Made by a program: the position numbers and the translations under genes. Positions 37,768-46,275 of a DNA stretch of 64,000 nt are shown here, in pieces. Below the pieces are notes generated by a model that did no database searches, was not told where the DNA came from, and saw only the letters and a program-made list of their open reading frames with translations. The stretch is from Streptomyces flavidovirens DSM 40150 (lineage in GTDB: Bacteria; Actinomycetota; Actinomycetes; Streptomycetales; Streptomycetaceae). Every line of letters begins with the position of its first letter. Position 1 is the stretch's first letter. Where the stretch lies: contig NZ_AUBE01000013.1 in the NCBI RefSeq assembly GCF_000429085.1, positions 124,001-188,000 of the forward strand. The letters are read 5' to 3'.

Positions 37768-38847
37768 GTGCTACGTGTTCATTTCTCCGGTGTTGACCTG
37801 TCGCGGATTCGGCTCTCCGACCGGCCGGACGCGTTGTGGGAAACGGTGCTCAGCTTTCACAGATTGCGAGACCGGCGCGGCGCCAAGGTGTTCGGAGAAT
37901 GGCGCCGGGAATCCCGTGCTCGGTTGAATGGTGAAACACGACTGCTGTCGTCCGTGATACCGACGAGGGGCTATTTTCCCGATTTCCTGACACCCCGTGA
38001 GGGGACGCGCGGCATGGACACGGCACTCGAAGCGGTACGGGCGACCGCACCCGAGCGGCTGCGCGCCGAGCTGGCGCTGCTCGTCGCCTCGCACCGGCCG
38101 GACCGTATGACGGCTCCGCAGAACCACGCGGCATCGACGCAGCAGCGCCTCGCTCCACTGGCCGGCCGGGGCGAGCCCCTGGCCCGCCTCACCGGCGCCC
38201 TGCGCGGCTACCACCGGGCCGCCGTCGAGCCGTACTGGCCGCACATCCAGGCCCGTATCGAAGCCGACAGGGCGGCCAGGGGCCGCGCCCTGCTGGACGG
38301 CGGCGCGGACGAACTCCTCGCCTCGCTCCCGCCGATGCTGCGCTGGCGCCCGCCGGTCCTGGAGGCCGACTACCCGGTCGACCGGGATCTGTACCTGCGC
38401 GGCCGGGGCCTGCTGCTCCAGCCGTCGTTCTTCTGCCGCGGCACGCCGGTCGTCTACCGCGACCCGCAACTGCCGCCCGTCCTGGTCTACCCCGTGACCC
38501 ACGCCGACGCCGCCCCGGCCCCCGCCGACGACCCCGGACCACCCCTGGGCCGCCTGGTCGGCCAGACCCGCTCCACGGTCCTCGGGGCGATCGGCAGCGG
38601 CTGTACGACGAGCGAACTCGCCCGCAGGGCAGGGGTGTCGCTCGCGTCGGCGAGCCAGCACGCGTGCGTACTGCGCGAGGCCGGCCTGGTCGTCACCCTG
38701 CGGCACGGCAACGCGGTGCTCCACACCCTGACGCCACTGGGCGCCGCCCTCCTGCGGGGCGGCGCCACAGCGGAAGCCCTCGTACCGTCGCCGGAAGAGA
38801 CGGGGGCGGCGGGCCGTCAGCTCCGGAAGGGGCCCGTCACCTCGTAG
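37768..38847 (+). CDS. ArsR/SmtB-like winged-helix regulator (DUF5937-type)
   Basis: This 359-residue protein has a long N-terminal region (1-260) of the type seen in DUF5937 regulators, including LHPSFFC-like LLQPSFFCRGTPVVYRDP. The C-terminal winged helix (about 275-345) has TRSTVLGAIGSGCTTSELARRAGVSLASASQHACVLREAGLV, the ArsR HTH. No metal-binding Cys cluster is obvious, so it may sense something else or act through the N-terminal domain. The GTG at 37768 is chosen because upstream codons lack conservation. Its last 31 bases overlap the convergent PhoX-type gene. Confidence 0.82.
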   Translation: MLRVHFSGVDLSRIRLSDRPDALWETVLSFHRLRDRRGAKVFGEWRRESRARLNGETRLLSSVIPTRGYFPDFLTPREGTRGMDTALEAVRATAPERLRAELALLVASHRPDRMTAPQNHAASTQQRLAPLAGRGEPLARLTGALRGYHRAAVEPYWPHIQARIEADRAARGRALLDGGADELLASLPPMLRWRPPVLEADYPVDRDLYLRGRGLLLQPSFFCRGTPVVYRDPQLPPVLVYPVTHADAAPAPADDPGPPLGRLVGQTRSTVLGAIGSGCTTSELARRAGVSLASASQHACVLREAGLVVTLRHGNAVLHTLTPLGAALLRGGATAEALVPSPEETGAAGRQLRKGPVTS

Positions 38848-39974
38848 GTGATGCCGCCGGACGAGCTGCCGCTCGTACCGCGCTGGCTGGAGAAGTACAG
38901 GCGCCTGCCGTCCGGTGAGAACGCCGGGCCGGTGATCTCCGAGCCCGACTGACCGTCGATCCGCAGGAAGGGAGCCACCACGTCGTCCGGCGTGATCACG
39001 CAGATCTCCATGTTGCCGCCGTCCTCGGCGACGAAGAGGTCACCGGACGACGTGCCCGTGACGTTGTCCACGCCGGTCAGCGGGGCGGTGCCGCTCACCA
39101 GTGAGTCGTCGTAGGCGAGCTCGATGGTCTGCGCGGCCGCGTTGTACTGCCAGACGCGGTTGTCGCCCTTGGTGGTGAACCAGCACGTGTCGTCGGCGTA
39201 GTAGCAGCCTTCGCCGCCCGTGAAGCGCTTGGCGCCCGAGACCTGGTTGCGGGTGGCGGTCGAGGCACCGCTCGGGTCCGGGACGGTGGCCCAGGTGACA
39301 GGTCCCGACGTACCCGAACCCATCTTCAGCACCTCCAGCCTGCCCGCCGACAGATCGCCCCAGGTGGTGGGCGTGAAGCGGTAGAAGCAGCCGTCGGTGA
39401 CGTCCTCGGTGAGGTAGATCGTCCTGCGCACCGGGTCCGCGGCGGCGGCCTCGTGCTTGAAGCGGCCCATCGCGTCGCGCCGTACGGCGGCCTTCACGCC
39501 CCACGGGTCGGTCTCGTAGACGTAGCCGCGGTCGACCTCCTCACAGGACAGCCAGGTGTTCCACGGAGTCTTGCCGCCCGCGCAGTTCTGGCGGGTGGAG
39601 GACAGGATGCGGTACGCGCCGGTGATCGCGCCCGTCGAGGAGAAGCGGACCGCGCCCGCGCCGCCGGAGGGGTTGATCTCCGAGTTCGAGACGTAGATCC
39701 AGCCGGTGCCGTCCGCGTAACAGGCGCCGCCGTCCGGCGCCTTGTGCCAGGTGTACGCGGTGGAGCCGACCTTCTGGCCCGTGCGGGCTATGACGCGGCT
39801 GCTGAAGCCGGACGGCAGGCGTATGCCGTTGGCGTCGGCGGTGCGCAGGGCCCCGTAGGGGCCGGCGCCGGGCTGTGCGGGGCCGGCGTGGGCCGCGCCG
39901 CGCCAGAGGGTGCCGCCGAAGACGGTGACGGAGGTGCCGATGACAGCGCCGCGCAGGAAGCTACGACGTTCCAT
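38817..39974 (-). CDS. PhoX/DUF839 family secreted protein (Tat substrate)
   Basis: This 385-residue protein carries a twin-arginine signal (ERRSFLRGAVIGTSVTVFGG, about 2-21), so it is exported folded. The mature part is a beta-propeller of the PhoX/DUF839 group, with WNTWLSCEEVDRGYVYETDP, FKHEAAAADPVRRTIYLTEDV, and a Gly-rich finale RLYFSSQRG. PhoX enzymes are Ca/Fe-dependent alkaline phosphatases that release phosphate from organic esters outside the cell. DUF839 members can lack that activity. A PHO-box-like repeat lies about 67-88 bases upstream, and TAGGTT (reverse strand, 40008-40013) is a possible -10 box. Confidence 0.85.
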   Translation of the reverse strand: MERRSFLRGAVIGTSVTVFGGTLWRGAAHAGPAQPGAGPYGALRTADANGIRLPSGFSSRVIARTGQKVGSTAYTWHKAPDGGACYADGTGWIYVSNSEINPSGGAGAVRFSSTGAITGAYRILSSTRQNCAGGKTPWNTWLSCEEVDRGYVYETDPWGVKAAVRRDAMGRFKHEAAAADPVRRTIYLTEDVTDGCFYRFTPTTWGDLSAGRLEVLKMGSGTSGPVTWATVPDPSGASTATRNQVSGAKRFTGGEGCYYADDTCWFTTKGDNRVWQYNAAAQTIELAYDDSLVSGTAPLTGVDNVTGTSSGDLFVAEDGGNMEICVITPDDVVAPFLRIDGQSGSEITGPAFSPDGRRLYFSSQRGTSGSSSGGITYEVTGPFRS

Positions 39975-40040
39975 GTGTCACTCCAGGGTGGGGGACTGTG
40001 ACCTCGCAACCTAAGAGTCTCGAATTGACAGTGCATCAAC

Positions 40041-40062
40041 AACCGGTGAGCGGAAGGTGATC
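40041..40062 (-). promoter_or_regulatory. Possible PHO box upstream of the PhoX-type gene
   Basis: Read on the minus strand, two adjacent 11-bp direct repeats are seen: GATCACCTTCC then GCTCACCGGTT. Both keep the GnTCACC core of streptomycete PhoP repeat units. The site overlaps the pcaL stop codon. Confidence 0.45.
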
Positions 40063-41275
40063 AGTCGTATCGCTGGGCGTCGGGGTCTTCCTGATAGTCG
40101 ACGCGGTCCAGGTCGTCGAAGACGTCCTGCGCCACGGTGAACGCCGAGTTCGCCGCCGGGACTCCGCAGTACACCGCCGTCTGGAGCAGGACCGCGCCGA
40201 TCTCCTGCCTGCTCAGGCCGTTGGTCAGCGCCGCCCGCACATGCAGCGCGAGCTCCGCCTCGTGGCCGTGGGCGACGAGCGCGGTGAGGGTGACGGCGCT
40301 GCGGATGCGCCGGTCCAGGGTCTCGTCGGTCCAGATCTCACCCCAGGCGTACCGCGTGATGAAGTCCTGGAAGCGGGCCGTGAACGGCGTCGTACGGCCG
40401 ATCGCGCGGTCCACGTGGGCCGGGCCGAGGACCGCCCTGCGCACGCGCATGCCTGCCGCGTGGCGGGACGCGTCGGTGTGGGCGGGCGGCGGGGCGAAGT
40501 GGGCGAGCAGCGCGGCGGTCACCGTCTCGGGCTTCTCCACCCCCGCGAGGTGCGCCGCGCCCGCGATCTCCAGCAGGCTCGAACCCGGAATCGCGTCGGC
40601 GATCTCGCGGGCGTGCGCGGGCGGCGTCGCCGGGTCGTCGCGGCCGGCGACGACGAGGGTCGGTGCGGCCACGGAGGGGAGCGCGCCGCGCAGGTCGTAC
40701 GCCGCGAGGGCGTCGCAGCAGGCGGCGTAGCCGGCCGGGTCGGTGGCGCGCAGGTCTTCGATGAGCGCGTGGCCGAGGGGCGTCGAGGCGAACGCGGGCG
40801 CGAACCAGGTGCCCGGCCGGCTCGACACCATCGCCTCGGTGCCCTGCGCCCGTACGAGAGCGGCGCGCTCGCGCCAGGTGGCCGGGTCCCCGAAGCGGGC
40901 CGACGAGCAGATCACGGCGAGGGCGGTGACGCGTTCGGGGAAGTGCGTCGCCAGGTGGAGTCCTACGGCGCCGCCGATCGAGATACCGGCGTACGAGAAG
41001 CGCTCCCAGCCCTGCGCGTCGGCGGCCCGCAGTACGAGCGCCGCCAGGTCGGCGACGGTCGCGGTGCCGTCCAGCGGCATCAGTGCGGCGGGGGTGCCGC
41101 CGTGGCCGGGAAGGTCCCAGCGCAGGACGCGGTGGACGCGGGCGAGGGCGGCGAGCTGGGGCTCCCAGACGGTGAGGGAGGTGCCTACGGAGGGGCCGAG
41201 GATCAGCGGAGTGCCGGATTCGGGGCCGTCGAGGCGGAGGTGGGGGAGGTGGGGGAGGTGGTCGGCGTCAGGCAT
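40061..41275 (-). CDS. pcaL: Fused 3-oxoadipate enol-lactonase / 4-carboxymuconolactone decarboxylase
   Basis: This 404-residue fusion performs two consecutive steps of the protocatechuate branch. The N-terminal alpha/beta hydrolase (1-255) hydrolyses the enol-lactone: nucleophile Ser in YAGISIGGAVGLHLA (about 98). The C-terminal domain (about 275-400) is a carboxymuconolactone decarboxylase with FITRYAWGEIWTDETLDRRIRSAVTLTALVAHGHEAEL. Such PcaD-PcaC fusions are called PcaL in actinobacteria. The start overlaps pcaB's stop by 8 bases. It is the last gene of the operon. Confidence 0.93.
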   Translation of the reverse strand: MPDADHLPHLPHLRLDGPESGTPLILGPSVGTSLTVWEPQLAALARVHRVLRWDLPGHGGTPAALMPLDGTATVADLAALVLRAADAQGWERFSYAGISIGGAVGLHLATHFPERVTALAVICSSARFGDPATWRERAALVRAQGTEAMVSSRPGTWFAPAFASTPLGHALIEDLRATDPAGYAACCDALAAYDLRGALPSVAAPTLVVAGRDDPATPPAHAREIADAIPGSSLLEIAGAAHLAGVEKPETVTAALLAHFAPPPAHTDASRHAAGMRVRRAVLGPAHVDRAIGRTTPFTARFQDFITRYAWGEIWTDETLDRRIRSAVTLTALVAHGHEAELALHVRAALTNGLSRQEIGAVLLQTAVYCGVPAANSAFTVAQDVFDDLDRVDYQEDPDAQRYD

Positions 41276-42776
41276 GGGGGTACTCCGGCTTTCGGTCCAG
41301 GGCGCGGTCTACGAGAGCCGCTGCGGAACCGGTGTAGCGCGTGGCGTCGGTGAGTTCGGTGAGTTCGGTGAGTTCGGCGAGCTGGTCCGGGGGGAGCGCG
41401 TCCGCGAGTGCCTCGGCCAGGGGGATGCCTTCGGTGGCGGTGCGCCGGGAGGCGGCGGTGAGGAGTTCCTTGGCACGAGCCCGGCCCAGGGCGGGGGACA
41501 GGGCCGCGGCGAGGCGTTCGCTGACGATCAGACCGCGGGTGAGGCCGAGGTTCTCGCGCATGCGCTCGGGGTGGACGCGGAGGCTGTGGACCAGCTCGGC
41601 CGCGTGGGCCGCCGCGCCGCCGGCCAGCCGCAGCAGCTCACGCAGGGGCTGCCATTCGGCGTGCCAGGCACCTGCGGGGCGTTCGTCCCCGGCGGAGGCG
41701 AGCGAGGCGACGAGTACGGACGCCAGGGCGGGGGCCTGGTGGGCGGCGGAGGTGATCAGGGTGGCGTGGACGGGGTTCGCCTTGTGGGGCATGGCGGAGG
41801 AACTGCCGCCGGTGCCTTCGGAGAGCTCGGCGATCTCGGTGCGGGAGAGCGTCAGGACGTCCGTTGCCAGTTTGCCGAGGGCGGCGCAGGTGAAGGCGAG
41901 CGCGGCGGCCAGGTCGGCGGTGGGGGTGCGGAGGGTGTGCCAGGGGAGGCTGGGCGCCGCGAGGTTGAGCTCGGCGGCGTAGGCCTCCAGGAGTGCGATA
42001 CCGGGGTCGGGGATACGGGCGGGGCTGGCGGGTGCGGGGGCGTCGGGGTCGGTGCCGCGCCGTGGCGTCTCCTCGGGCGCCGAACGTTCGGGTACGGCGT
42101 GAGCTTCGGGGTGGTTGCGTTCGACGCCCTGCGGGGAGCGCCCCGGCACGTCCCCTCCCGGCACCGTGAAGGCGTCATCGGGGGCCGTCCGGCCGAAGGC
42201 GGCCAGCGTGCCCGCCGCTCCGCCGAGCTGTGCGGGCAGGGAGAGGGCCCGCAGGCGGGCGTGGGCGTCGAGGGCGAGGCTTCGCCAGCCCGCTGCCTTC
42301 AGGCCGAACGTCGTGGGGACCGCGTGCTGGGTCAGGGTGCGGCCCGGCATGGGGGTGCCCCGGTGTTCCGCCGCCAGGGTGGCGAGAGCCGCCGCCGTAC
42401 GGATCAGGTCCGCTGTGATCAGGGGGAGCGTGCGGGTGGCCACCAGCATCATCGCCGTGTCGACGATGTCCTGGCTGGTGGCTCCCCGGTGCACGTACGG
42501 CGCCGCTTCCGGGCCCACCGCCGCCGTGAGGCCGGCCACCAGCGGGATCACCGGGTTGCCGCCGGACCTCGCGCGCAGGGCCAGGTCGCGTACGTCGAAG
42601 CGGTCGGCCTTCGCCGCCGCCGTGACCACCTCGCCCGCCCAGGCGGGCCCCTGCGCCCGGGTCAGGGCCGCCTCCGCGTCCAGCATCGCCTGGAGGAGGG
42701 CCACATCGCCGGTCGCCGCTTCCGCCGCGGTTCCGGCGTGTACGGGAGTGAGCAGTCCGTGGTCAGCCGAAGTCAA
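41268..42776 (-). CDS. pcaB: 3-carboxy-cis,cis-muconate cycloisomerase PcaB
   Basis: This 502-residue fumarase/aspartase-superfamily enzyme cycloisomerises carboxymuconate. YVHRGATSQDIVDTAMML (about 93) and the signature GGSSSAMPHKANPVHATL (about 325) are present. It is about 50 residues longer than usual. A Pro/Glu/Arg-rich insertion at about 196-258 interrupts the helical bundle. The start is a TTG that overlaps the pcaG stop by 14 bases, the only start that keeps the family N-terminus. A 9-bp triplicated repeat near the 3' end encodes ELTELTELT. Confidence 0.88.
   Translation of the reverse strand: MTSADHGLLTPVHAGTAAEAATGDVALLQAMLDAEAALTRAQGPAWAGEVVTAAAKADRFDVRDLALRARSGGNPVIPLVAGLTAAVGPEAAPYVHRGATSQDIVDTAMMLVATRTLPLITADLIRTAAALATLAAEHRGTPMPGRTLTQHAVPTTFGLKAAGWRSLALDAHARLRALSLPAQLGGAAGTLAAFGRTAPDDAFTVPGGDVPGRSPQGVERNHPEAHAVPERSAPEETPRRGTDPDAPAPASPARIPDPGIALLEAYAAELNLAAPSLPWHTLRTPTADLAAALAFTCAALGKLATDVLTLSRTEIAELSEGTGGSSSAMPHKANPVHATLITSAAHQAPALASVLVASLASAGDERPAGAWHAEWQPLRELLRLAGGAAAHAAELVHSLRVHPERMRENLGLTRGLIVSERLAAALSPALGRARAKELLTAASRRTATEGIPLAEALADALPPDQLAELTELTELTDATRYTGSAAALVDRALDRKPEYPHA
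41350..41376 (-). repeat. Triplicated 9-bp unit in pcaB
   Basis: GTGAGTTCG (plus-strand reading) occurs three times in tandem with a fourth degenerate copy after it. In frame it adds ELT repeats near the PcaB C-terminus and can change length without frameshift. Confidence 0.85.
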
Positions 42777-43329
42777 GGAAGACCGTCTCTTCCTCGCCCT
42801 GGAGGCGGATGTCGAAGCGGTGGGTGCGGTCGCGGTTCGGTTCGGGCCGGGCGATCAGTGTCGCGCGGCGCTCGGGAGTCAGCGAGGCGAGCAGCGCGTC
42901 CGGGCCCTCCGCGAGGTACGCGCGCGTGAAGAGGTGGTGCGTCAGGCCGCGCGCGAACACGCACACGCTGATGTACGGGACCAAAGGGGCACCCGGCGGC
43001 AGCGTACGGACCGTGTAGTGGCCGTCCGCGTCCGTCGGCACCCGGCCGAAGCCCGTGAAGCGGACGCCGTCGCGGCCGAGGAACCCGCCGGTCACGGGAT
43101 CGCGGCGCATCGACCCCGGCGCGCCCGCCAGTGAACCGTCCGGTCCCGCCTGCCAGAACTCGACGATCGCGTCCGGGACCGGTTCCCCGGCGCCGTCGTA
43201 CACGTACCCGTGCAGCGTGACCGTGCCGGGATGCTCCACGGGGGCGATGTCGCCGCCGCCCGGGAACGGCAGGGCGTACCCGTAGAAGGGGCCGACCGTG
43301 TGCGAAGGGGTGGGCGGCAGATACGTCAT
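42763..43329 (-). CDS. pcaG: Protocatechuate 3,4-dioxygenase alpha subunit
   Basis: This 188-residue subunit of the intradiol ring-cleavage dioxygenase has TPSHTVGPFYGYALPFPGG at the N-terminus and TVTLHGYVYDGAGEPVPDAIVEFWQAGPDG in the middle. GRVPTDADGHYTVRTLPPGAP is characteristic of intradiol enzymes. The alpha subunit lacks most iron ligands and shapes the active site of PcaH. The TGATG junction with pcaH implies coupled translation. It converts protocatechuate to 3-carboxymuconate with PcaH. Confidence 0.93.
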   Translation of the reverse strand: MTYLPPTPSHTVGPFYGYALPFPGGGDIAPVEHPGTVTLHGYVYDGAGEPVPDAIVEFWQAGPDGSLAGAPGSMRRDPVTGGFLGRDGVRFTGFGRVPTDADGHYTVRTLPPGAPLVPYISVCVFARGLTHHLFTRAYLAEGPDALLASLTPERRATLIARPEPNRDRTHRFDIRLQGEEETVFLDFG

Positions 43330-44096
43330 CAGCGGCCTTCCTCGATCCAGGTGGCGGACGGGCCGTCCAGGACGATGTCCCAGCGGTAGCCCAGCGACCA
43401 TTCGGGGCGGGAGAGGGAGTGGTCGTACGCGGCGACGAGCCGGGCGCGCGCCGCGTCGTCCGTCACCGACTGGAGGATCGGGTCGTACGCGAAGAGCGGG
43501 TCACCGGGGAAGTACATCTGCGTGACCAGGCGCTGCGTGAAAGCCGAGCCGAAGAGCGAGAAGTGGATGTGGGCGGGGCGCCACGCGTTCTCGTGGTTGC
43601 GCCACGGGTAGGCGCCCGGCTTGATGGTGGTGAAGCTGTACGAGCCGTCGTCACCGGTCAGGACCCGCCCCACGCCCGTGAAGTTGGGGTCCAGGGGGGC
43701 CGGGTGCTGGTCGCGCTGGTGGGCGTACCGGCCGGAGGCGTTGGCCTGCCACAGCTCGACGAGCTGGCCGCGCACCGGCCGGCCCGCGCTGTCGAGCAGC
43801 CGCCCGGAGACGGTGATGCGCTCGCCGAGCGGCTCGCCCGCGTGCTGCCGGGTCAGGTCGTGGTCGAGCTCGGTGACGTCGGTGTGGCCGAAGACGGGGC
43901 CGGACAGCTCGACGGTCTCGGGGTCCGCGTCGACGGCCACCAGGGGCTGCTTGGGGTGGCGCAGGAGGCTGCTGCGGTACGGCGGGAAGTCGCGCGGCGG
44001 ATGGTGTGCGGCCGGGGCGCCTGCCGCACGGGCCTTCGCGTAACCGGCGCGGATCTCGGCGAGTTCGCCGTCGATGTCGGACTGGGTGAGCGTCAT
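43329..44096 (-). CDS. pcaH: Protocatechuate 3,4-dioxygenase beta subunit
   Basis: This 255-residue iron-binding subunit has the intradiol signature GRLLDSAGRPVRGQLVELWQANASGRYAH (about 88), where the Tyr is one iron ligand. RPAHIHFSLFGSAFTQRLVTQMYFPGDPLF (about 178) supplies the two His ligands. DDGSYSFTTIKPGAYPWRNHENAW contains a second ligand Tyr. Starts at a TGATG junction after pcaJ. Together with PcaG it opens the protocatechuate ring. Confidence 0.94.
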   Translation of the reverse strand: MTLTQSDIDGELAEIRAGYAKARAAGAPAAHHPPRDFPPYRSSLLRHPKQPLVAVDADPETVELSGPVFGHTDVTELDHDLTRQHAGEPLGERITVSGRLLDSAGRPVRGQLVELWQANASGRYAHQRDQHPAPLDPNFTGVGRVLTGDDGSYSFTTIKPGAYPWRNHENAWRPAHIHFSLFGSAFTQRLVTQMYFPGDPLFAYDPILQSVTDDAARARLVAAYDHSLSRPEWSLGYRWDIVLDGPSATWIEEGR

Positions 44097-44869
44097 CAGG
44101 CCTTGTCCCTTCCTGCCGACTTCAGGGCGCGCAGCGCGGCCAGTTCGGCGGGCGTCGGGGGCTCGGTGACCCCGACCGTGTCCGCGCTCTTCAGCTCCCA
44201 GCCGGTGGCGGCCCGTACTTGCTCGACGGTGACGCCGGGGTGGAGTTCGGTGAGAACCAGCTCCGCGGTGGCCGGGTCGGGGCGCAGGATGCCGAGGTCG
44301 GTGATGACGGCGACCGGGCCCGCGCCGGGCATGCCCAGCTCCTTGCGGTCGCCGGGGCCCGAGCCGTGGCCGAGCGTCGTGACGAAGTCCAGCTTCCGCA
44401 CGAAGTTGCGGGTGGAGTGGCGCAGCACCATGAGCACCTTGCCGCAGTTCGACGCGATCTCGGGTGCGCCGCCCGCGCCGGGAAGGCGGCCCTCCGGCTT
44501 GTCGGGGCCCCGGTCGACGACCGTCGTGTTGATGTTGGCGAAACGGTCGACCTGGGCGGCGCCGAGGAACCCGACGTCGATCCGGCCGCCCTGGAGCCAG
44601 TAGTTGAACATCTCCGGTACGGGCACCACCGCGTCGGCGGTCTCGGCCAGCTCGCCGTCACCGATGGACAGCGGGAGGCGGGTCGGCTTGGAGCCGATCG
44701 TGCCGGACTCGTAGATGAGTACGAGCTCAGGATTGACGGTGTTGCGGGCGAGGTTGGCGGCGGTGGACGGCAGGCCGATGCCGACGAAGCAGGTGCGCGC
44801 CCCGGCCAGCGCGCGGGCCGCGTTCACCTCCATCAGCTCGTCGCGGGTGAAGTCCTCGGTGGTCGTCAT
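44096..44869 (-). CDS. pcaJ: 3-oxoadipate CoA-transferase subunit B
   Basis: This 257-residue family I CoA-transferase beta subunit contains FVGIGLPSTAANLARNTVNPELVLIYESGTIG (about 28), where ESG bears the catalytic Glu. FLGAAQVDRFANINTTVV (about 107) is also conserved. With PcaI it moves CoA from succinyl-CoA to 3-oxoadipate, the last step before thiolysis. The start overlaps the pcaI stop by 4 bases. No pcaF thiolase lies in this operon. Confidence 0.93.
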   Translation of the reverse strand: MTTTEDFTRDELMEVNAARALAGARTCFVGIGLPSTAANLARNTVNPELVLIYESGTIGSKPTRLPLSIGDGELAETADAVVPVPEMFNYWLQGGRIDVGFLGAAQVDRFANINTTVVDRGPDKPEGRLPGAGGAPEIASNCGKVLMVLRHSTRNFVRKLDFVTTLGHGSGPGDRKELGMPGAGPVAVITDLGILRPDPATAELVLTELHPGVTVEQVRAATGWELKSADTVGVTEPPTPAELAALRALKSAGRDKA

Positions 44870-45687
44870 CGGACGGCAGGCCCTTCGGTGCGTACGTTCT
44901 CGTTGATCCAGCGGGTGAAGGTGTCGCGGTTCCGGGCGATCGGGTCCCAGGCCTGGTAGAAGGCGTTGTCGCGCACCGTGTAGCCGGTGGCGTACGACGG
45001 ATGCGCGCCACCCGGCACCACGGCGACCGCGTCGATGACCCAGGTCGGCAGGACCACGCCGCCGGGCCGGGGCGTCAGTTCGTCGACGACCTCCTCGACG
45101 GTCACCAGCACCCGGCCGGCGGCGAGCGCGGCCTCCTTCTGGACGCCGGTCAGGCCCCACAGCTGGACGTTGCCGTCCCGGTCGGCCTGCTGGGCGTGGA
45201 TGACGGTGACGTCCGGGTTGAGCGCGGCGACGGCGGCCAGCTCCTCACCGGTGAACGGGCAGGTGACGGAGGAGACCGTGTCCGTACGGGTCGCGAGGTC
45301 GGAACCGCGGTAGCCGCGCAGTACGGCGAACGGCAGGCGCGACGCACCCGCGACGTAACGGTTGGCCATGCCGGCGTGGCTGTGCTCGTCGAGCTCCAGG
45401 GGGCGCGGCCAGCCGTTCTCGACGGCGTCGCGGAAGCGGTGGAGGGAGCCGACGCCCGGGTTGCCGCCCCAGGAGAAGATCAGCTTCTTGACCAGACCGG
45501 TGCCGATGAGCTGGTCGTAGATGACGTCCGGGGTCATCCTGGCGAGGGTCAGGTCGGTGATGCCCTGGCGGATGATCTCGTGCGCCGCGGCGTAGGGGAT
45601 CAGGTGGGTGAAGCCCTCCATGGCGAGGGTGTCCCCGTCGTGGACGAGGTCCGCCACGGCGTCGTGCAGGCTGCGTATGTCGGCCAT
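44866..45687 (-). CDS. pcaI: 3-oxoadipate CoA-transferase subunit A
   Basis: This 273-residue family I CoA-transferase alpha subunit has DAVADLVHDGDTLAMEGFTHLIPYAAAHEIIRQG at the N-terminus and LIFSWGGNPGVGSLHRFRDAVENG (about 72), the CoA-binding glycine cluster. TVIHAQQADRDGNVQLWG (about 163) is the conserved core strand. The ATG at 45687 has GGAG five bases upstream. It is the first gene of pcaI-J-H-G-B-L, transcribed away from the MarR gene, with operator-like palindromes in between. Confidence 0.92.
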   Translation of the reverse strand: MADIRSLHDAVADLVHDGDTLAMEGFTHLIPYAAAHEIIRQGITDLTLARMTPDVIYDQLIGTGLVKKLIFSWGGNPGVGSLHRFRDAVENGWPRPLELDEHSHAGMANRYVAGASRLPFAVLRGYRGSDLATRTDTVSSVTCPFTGEELAAVAALNPDVTVIHAQQADRDGNVQLWGLTGVQKEAALAAGRVLVTVEEVVDELTPRPGGVVLPTWVIDAVAVVPGGAHPSYATGYTVRDNAFYQAWDPIARNRDTFTRWINENVRTEGPAVR

Positions 45688-45705
45688 CGTCACTCCGCGA
45701 GTTGC

Positions 45706-45783
45706 TCAGTGTACTGACTAAAATCTCGTCGAGGCCGTACACTTCCATTGAGTGTGGCTGGCGTCAATGACTCAGTGCACAGA
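45706..45783. promoter_or_regulatory. MarR/PcaV-type operators between pcaI and the regulator
   Basis: TCAGT-GT-ACTGA at 45706-45717 is a perfect 5+5 inverted repeat. A related TCAGT-GC-ACAGA lies at 45772-45783, and ACACT-N7-AGTGT at 45739-45755 sits between them. The arrangement in a divergent regulator/operon gap fits a repressor controlling both directions. Confidence 0.7.
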
Positions 45784-45813
45784 GCATCGACCCGATCATT
45801 CCAGGAGGCCCGC

Positions 45814-46251
45814 ATGACCGCGGTCGATCTGAGCACCCACCCGGGGCATCTCGCCCGGCGGCTGCAACAGGCGCACACCCTGCTGTGGACCACGATGGTC
45901 TCGGAGGAGACGACATCGCCGCAGTTCGCCGTCCTCAACGCGCTGACCGAGAAACCGGACATCGACCAGCGCACCCTGAGCGAACATGTCCACCTCGACC
46001 GCTCGACCATCGCGGACCTGGTGGCGCGCCTCGGCAGGCGCGGTCTGCTGGAGCGGGTGCGCGACCCGCACGACGGCCGGCGCAACGTACTCAAGCTCAC
46101 GGACGAGGGCGCGGCGGTGCACCGCAAGCTGGTCACCCGGACGACGCGGATGAACCGGGTGTTCCTCGCCCCCCTCGACGAGGGGGAGCAGGAGACGCTG
46201 CTGCGCCTGATCGGGCGGGTCGCGGACGCGGCGGAGGAACTCCGGGGCTGA
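45814..46251 (+). CDS. pcaV: MarR-family regulator of the pca operon (PcaV-like)
   Basis: This 145-residue MarR protein is divergent from pcaI and is the likely protocatechuate-responsive repressor. The winged helix has PDIDQRTLSEHVHLDRSTIADLVARLGRRGLLERVRDPHDGRRN. With the ATG at 45814 (AGGAGG five bases upstream) an Arg falls at position 15. This is the residue reported to contact protocatechuate in Streptomyces coelicolor PcaV, which supports this start. The longer open frame from 45748 adds no conserved sequence. Confidence 0.87.
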   Translation: MTAVDLSTHPGHLARRLQQAHTLLWTTMVSEETTSPQFAVLNALTEKPDIDQRTLSEHVHLDRSTIADLVARLGRRGLLERVRDPHDGRRNVLKLTDEGAAVHRKLVTRTTRMNRVFLAPLDEGEQETLLRLIGRVADAAEELRG

Positions 46252-46275
46252 GCCCGCGGGCGTTCCGGGGAACGT

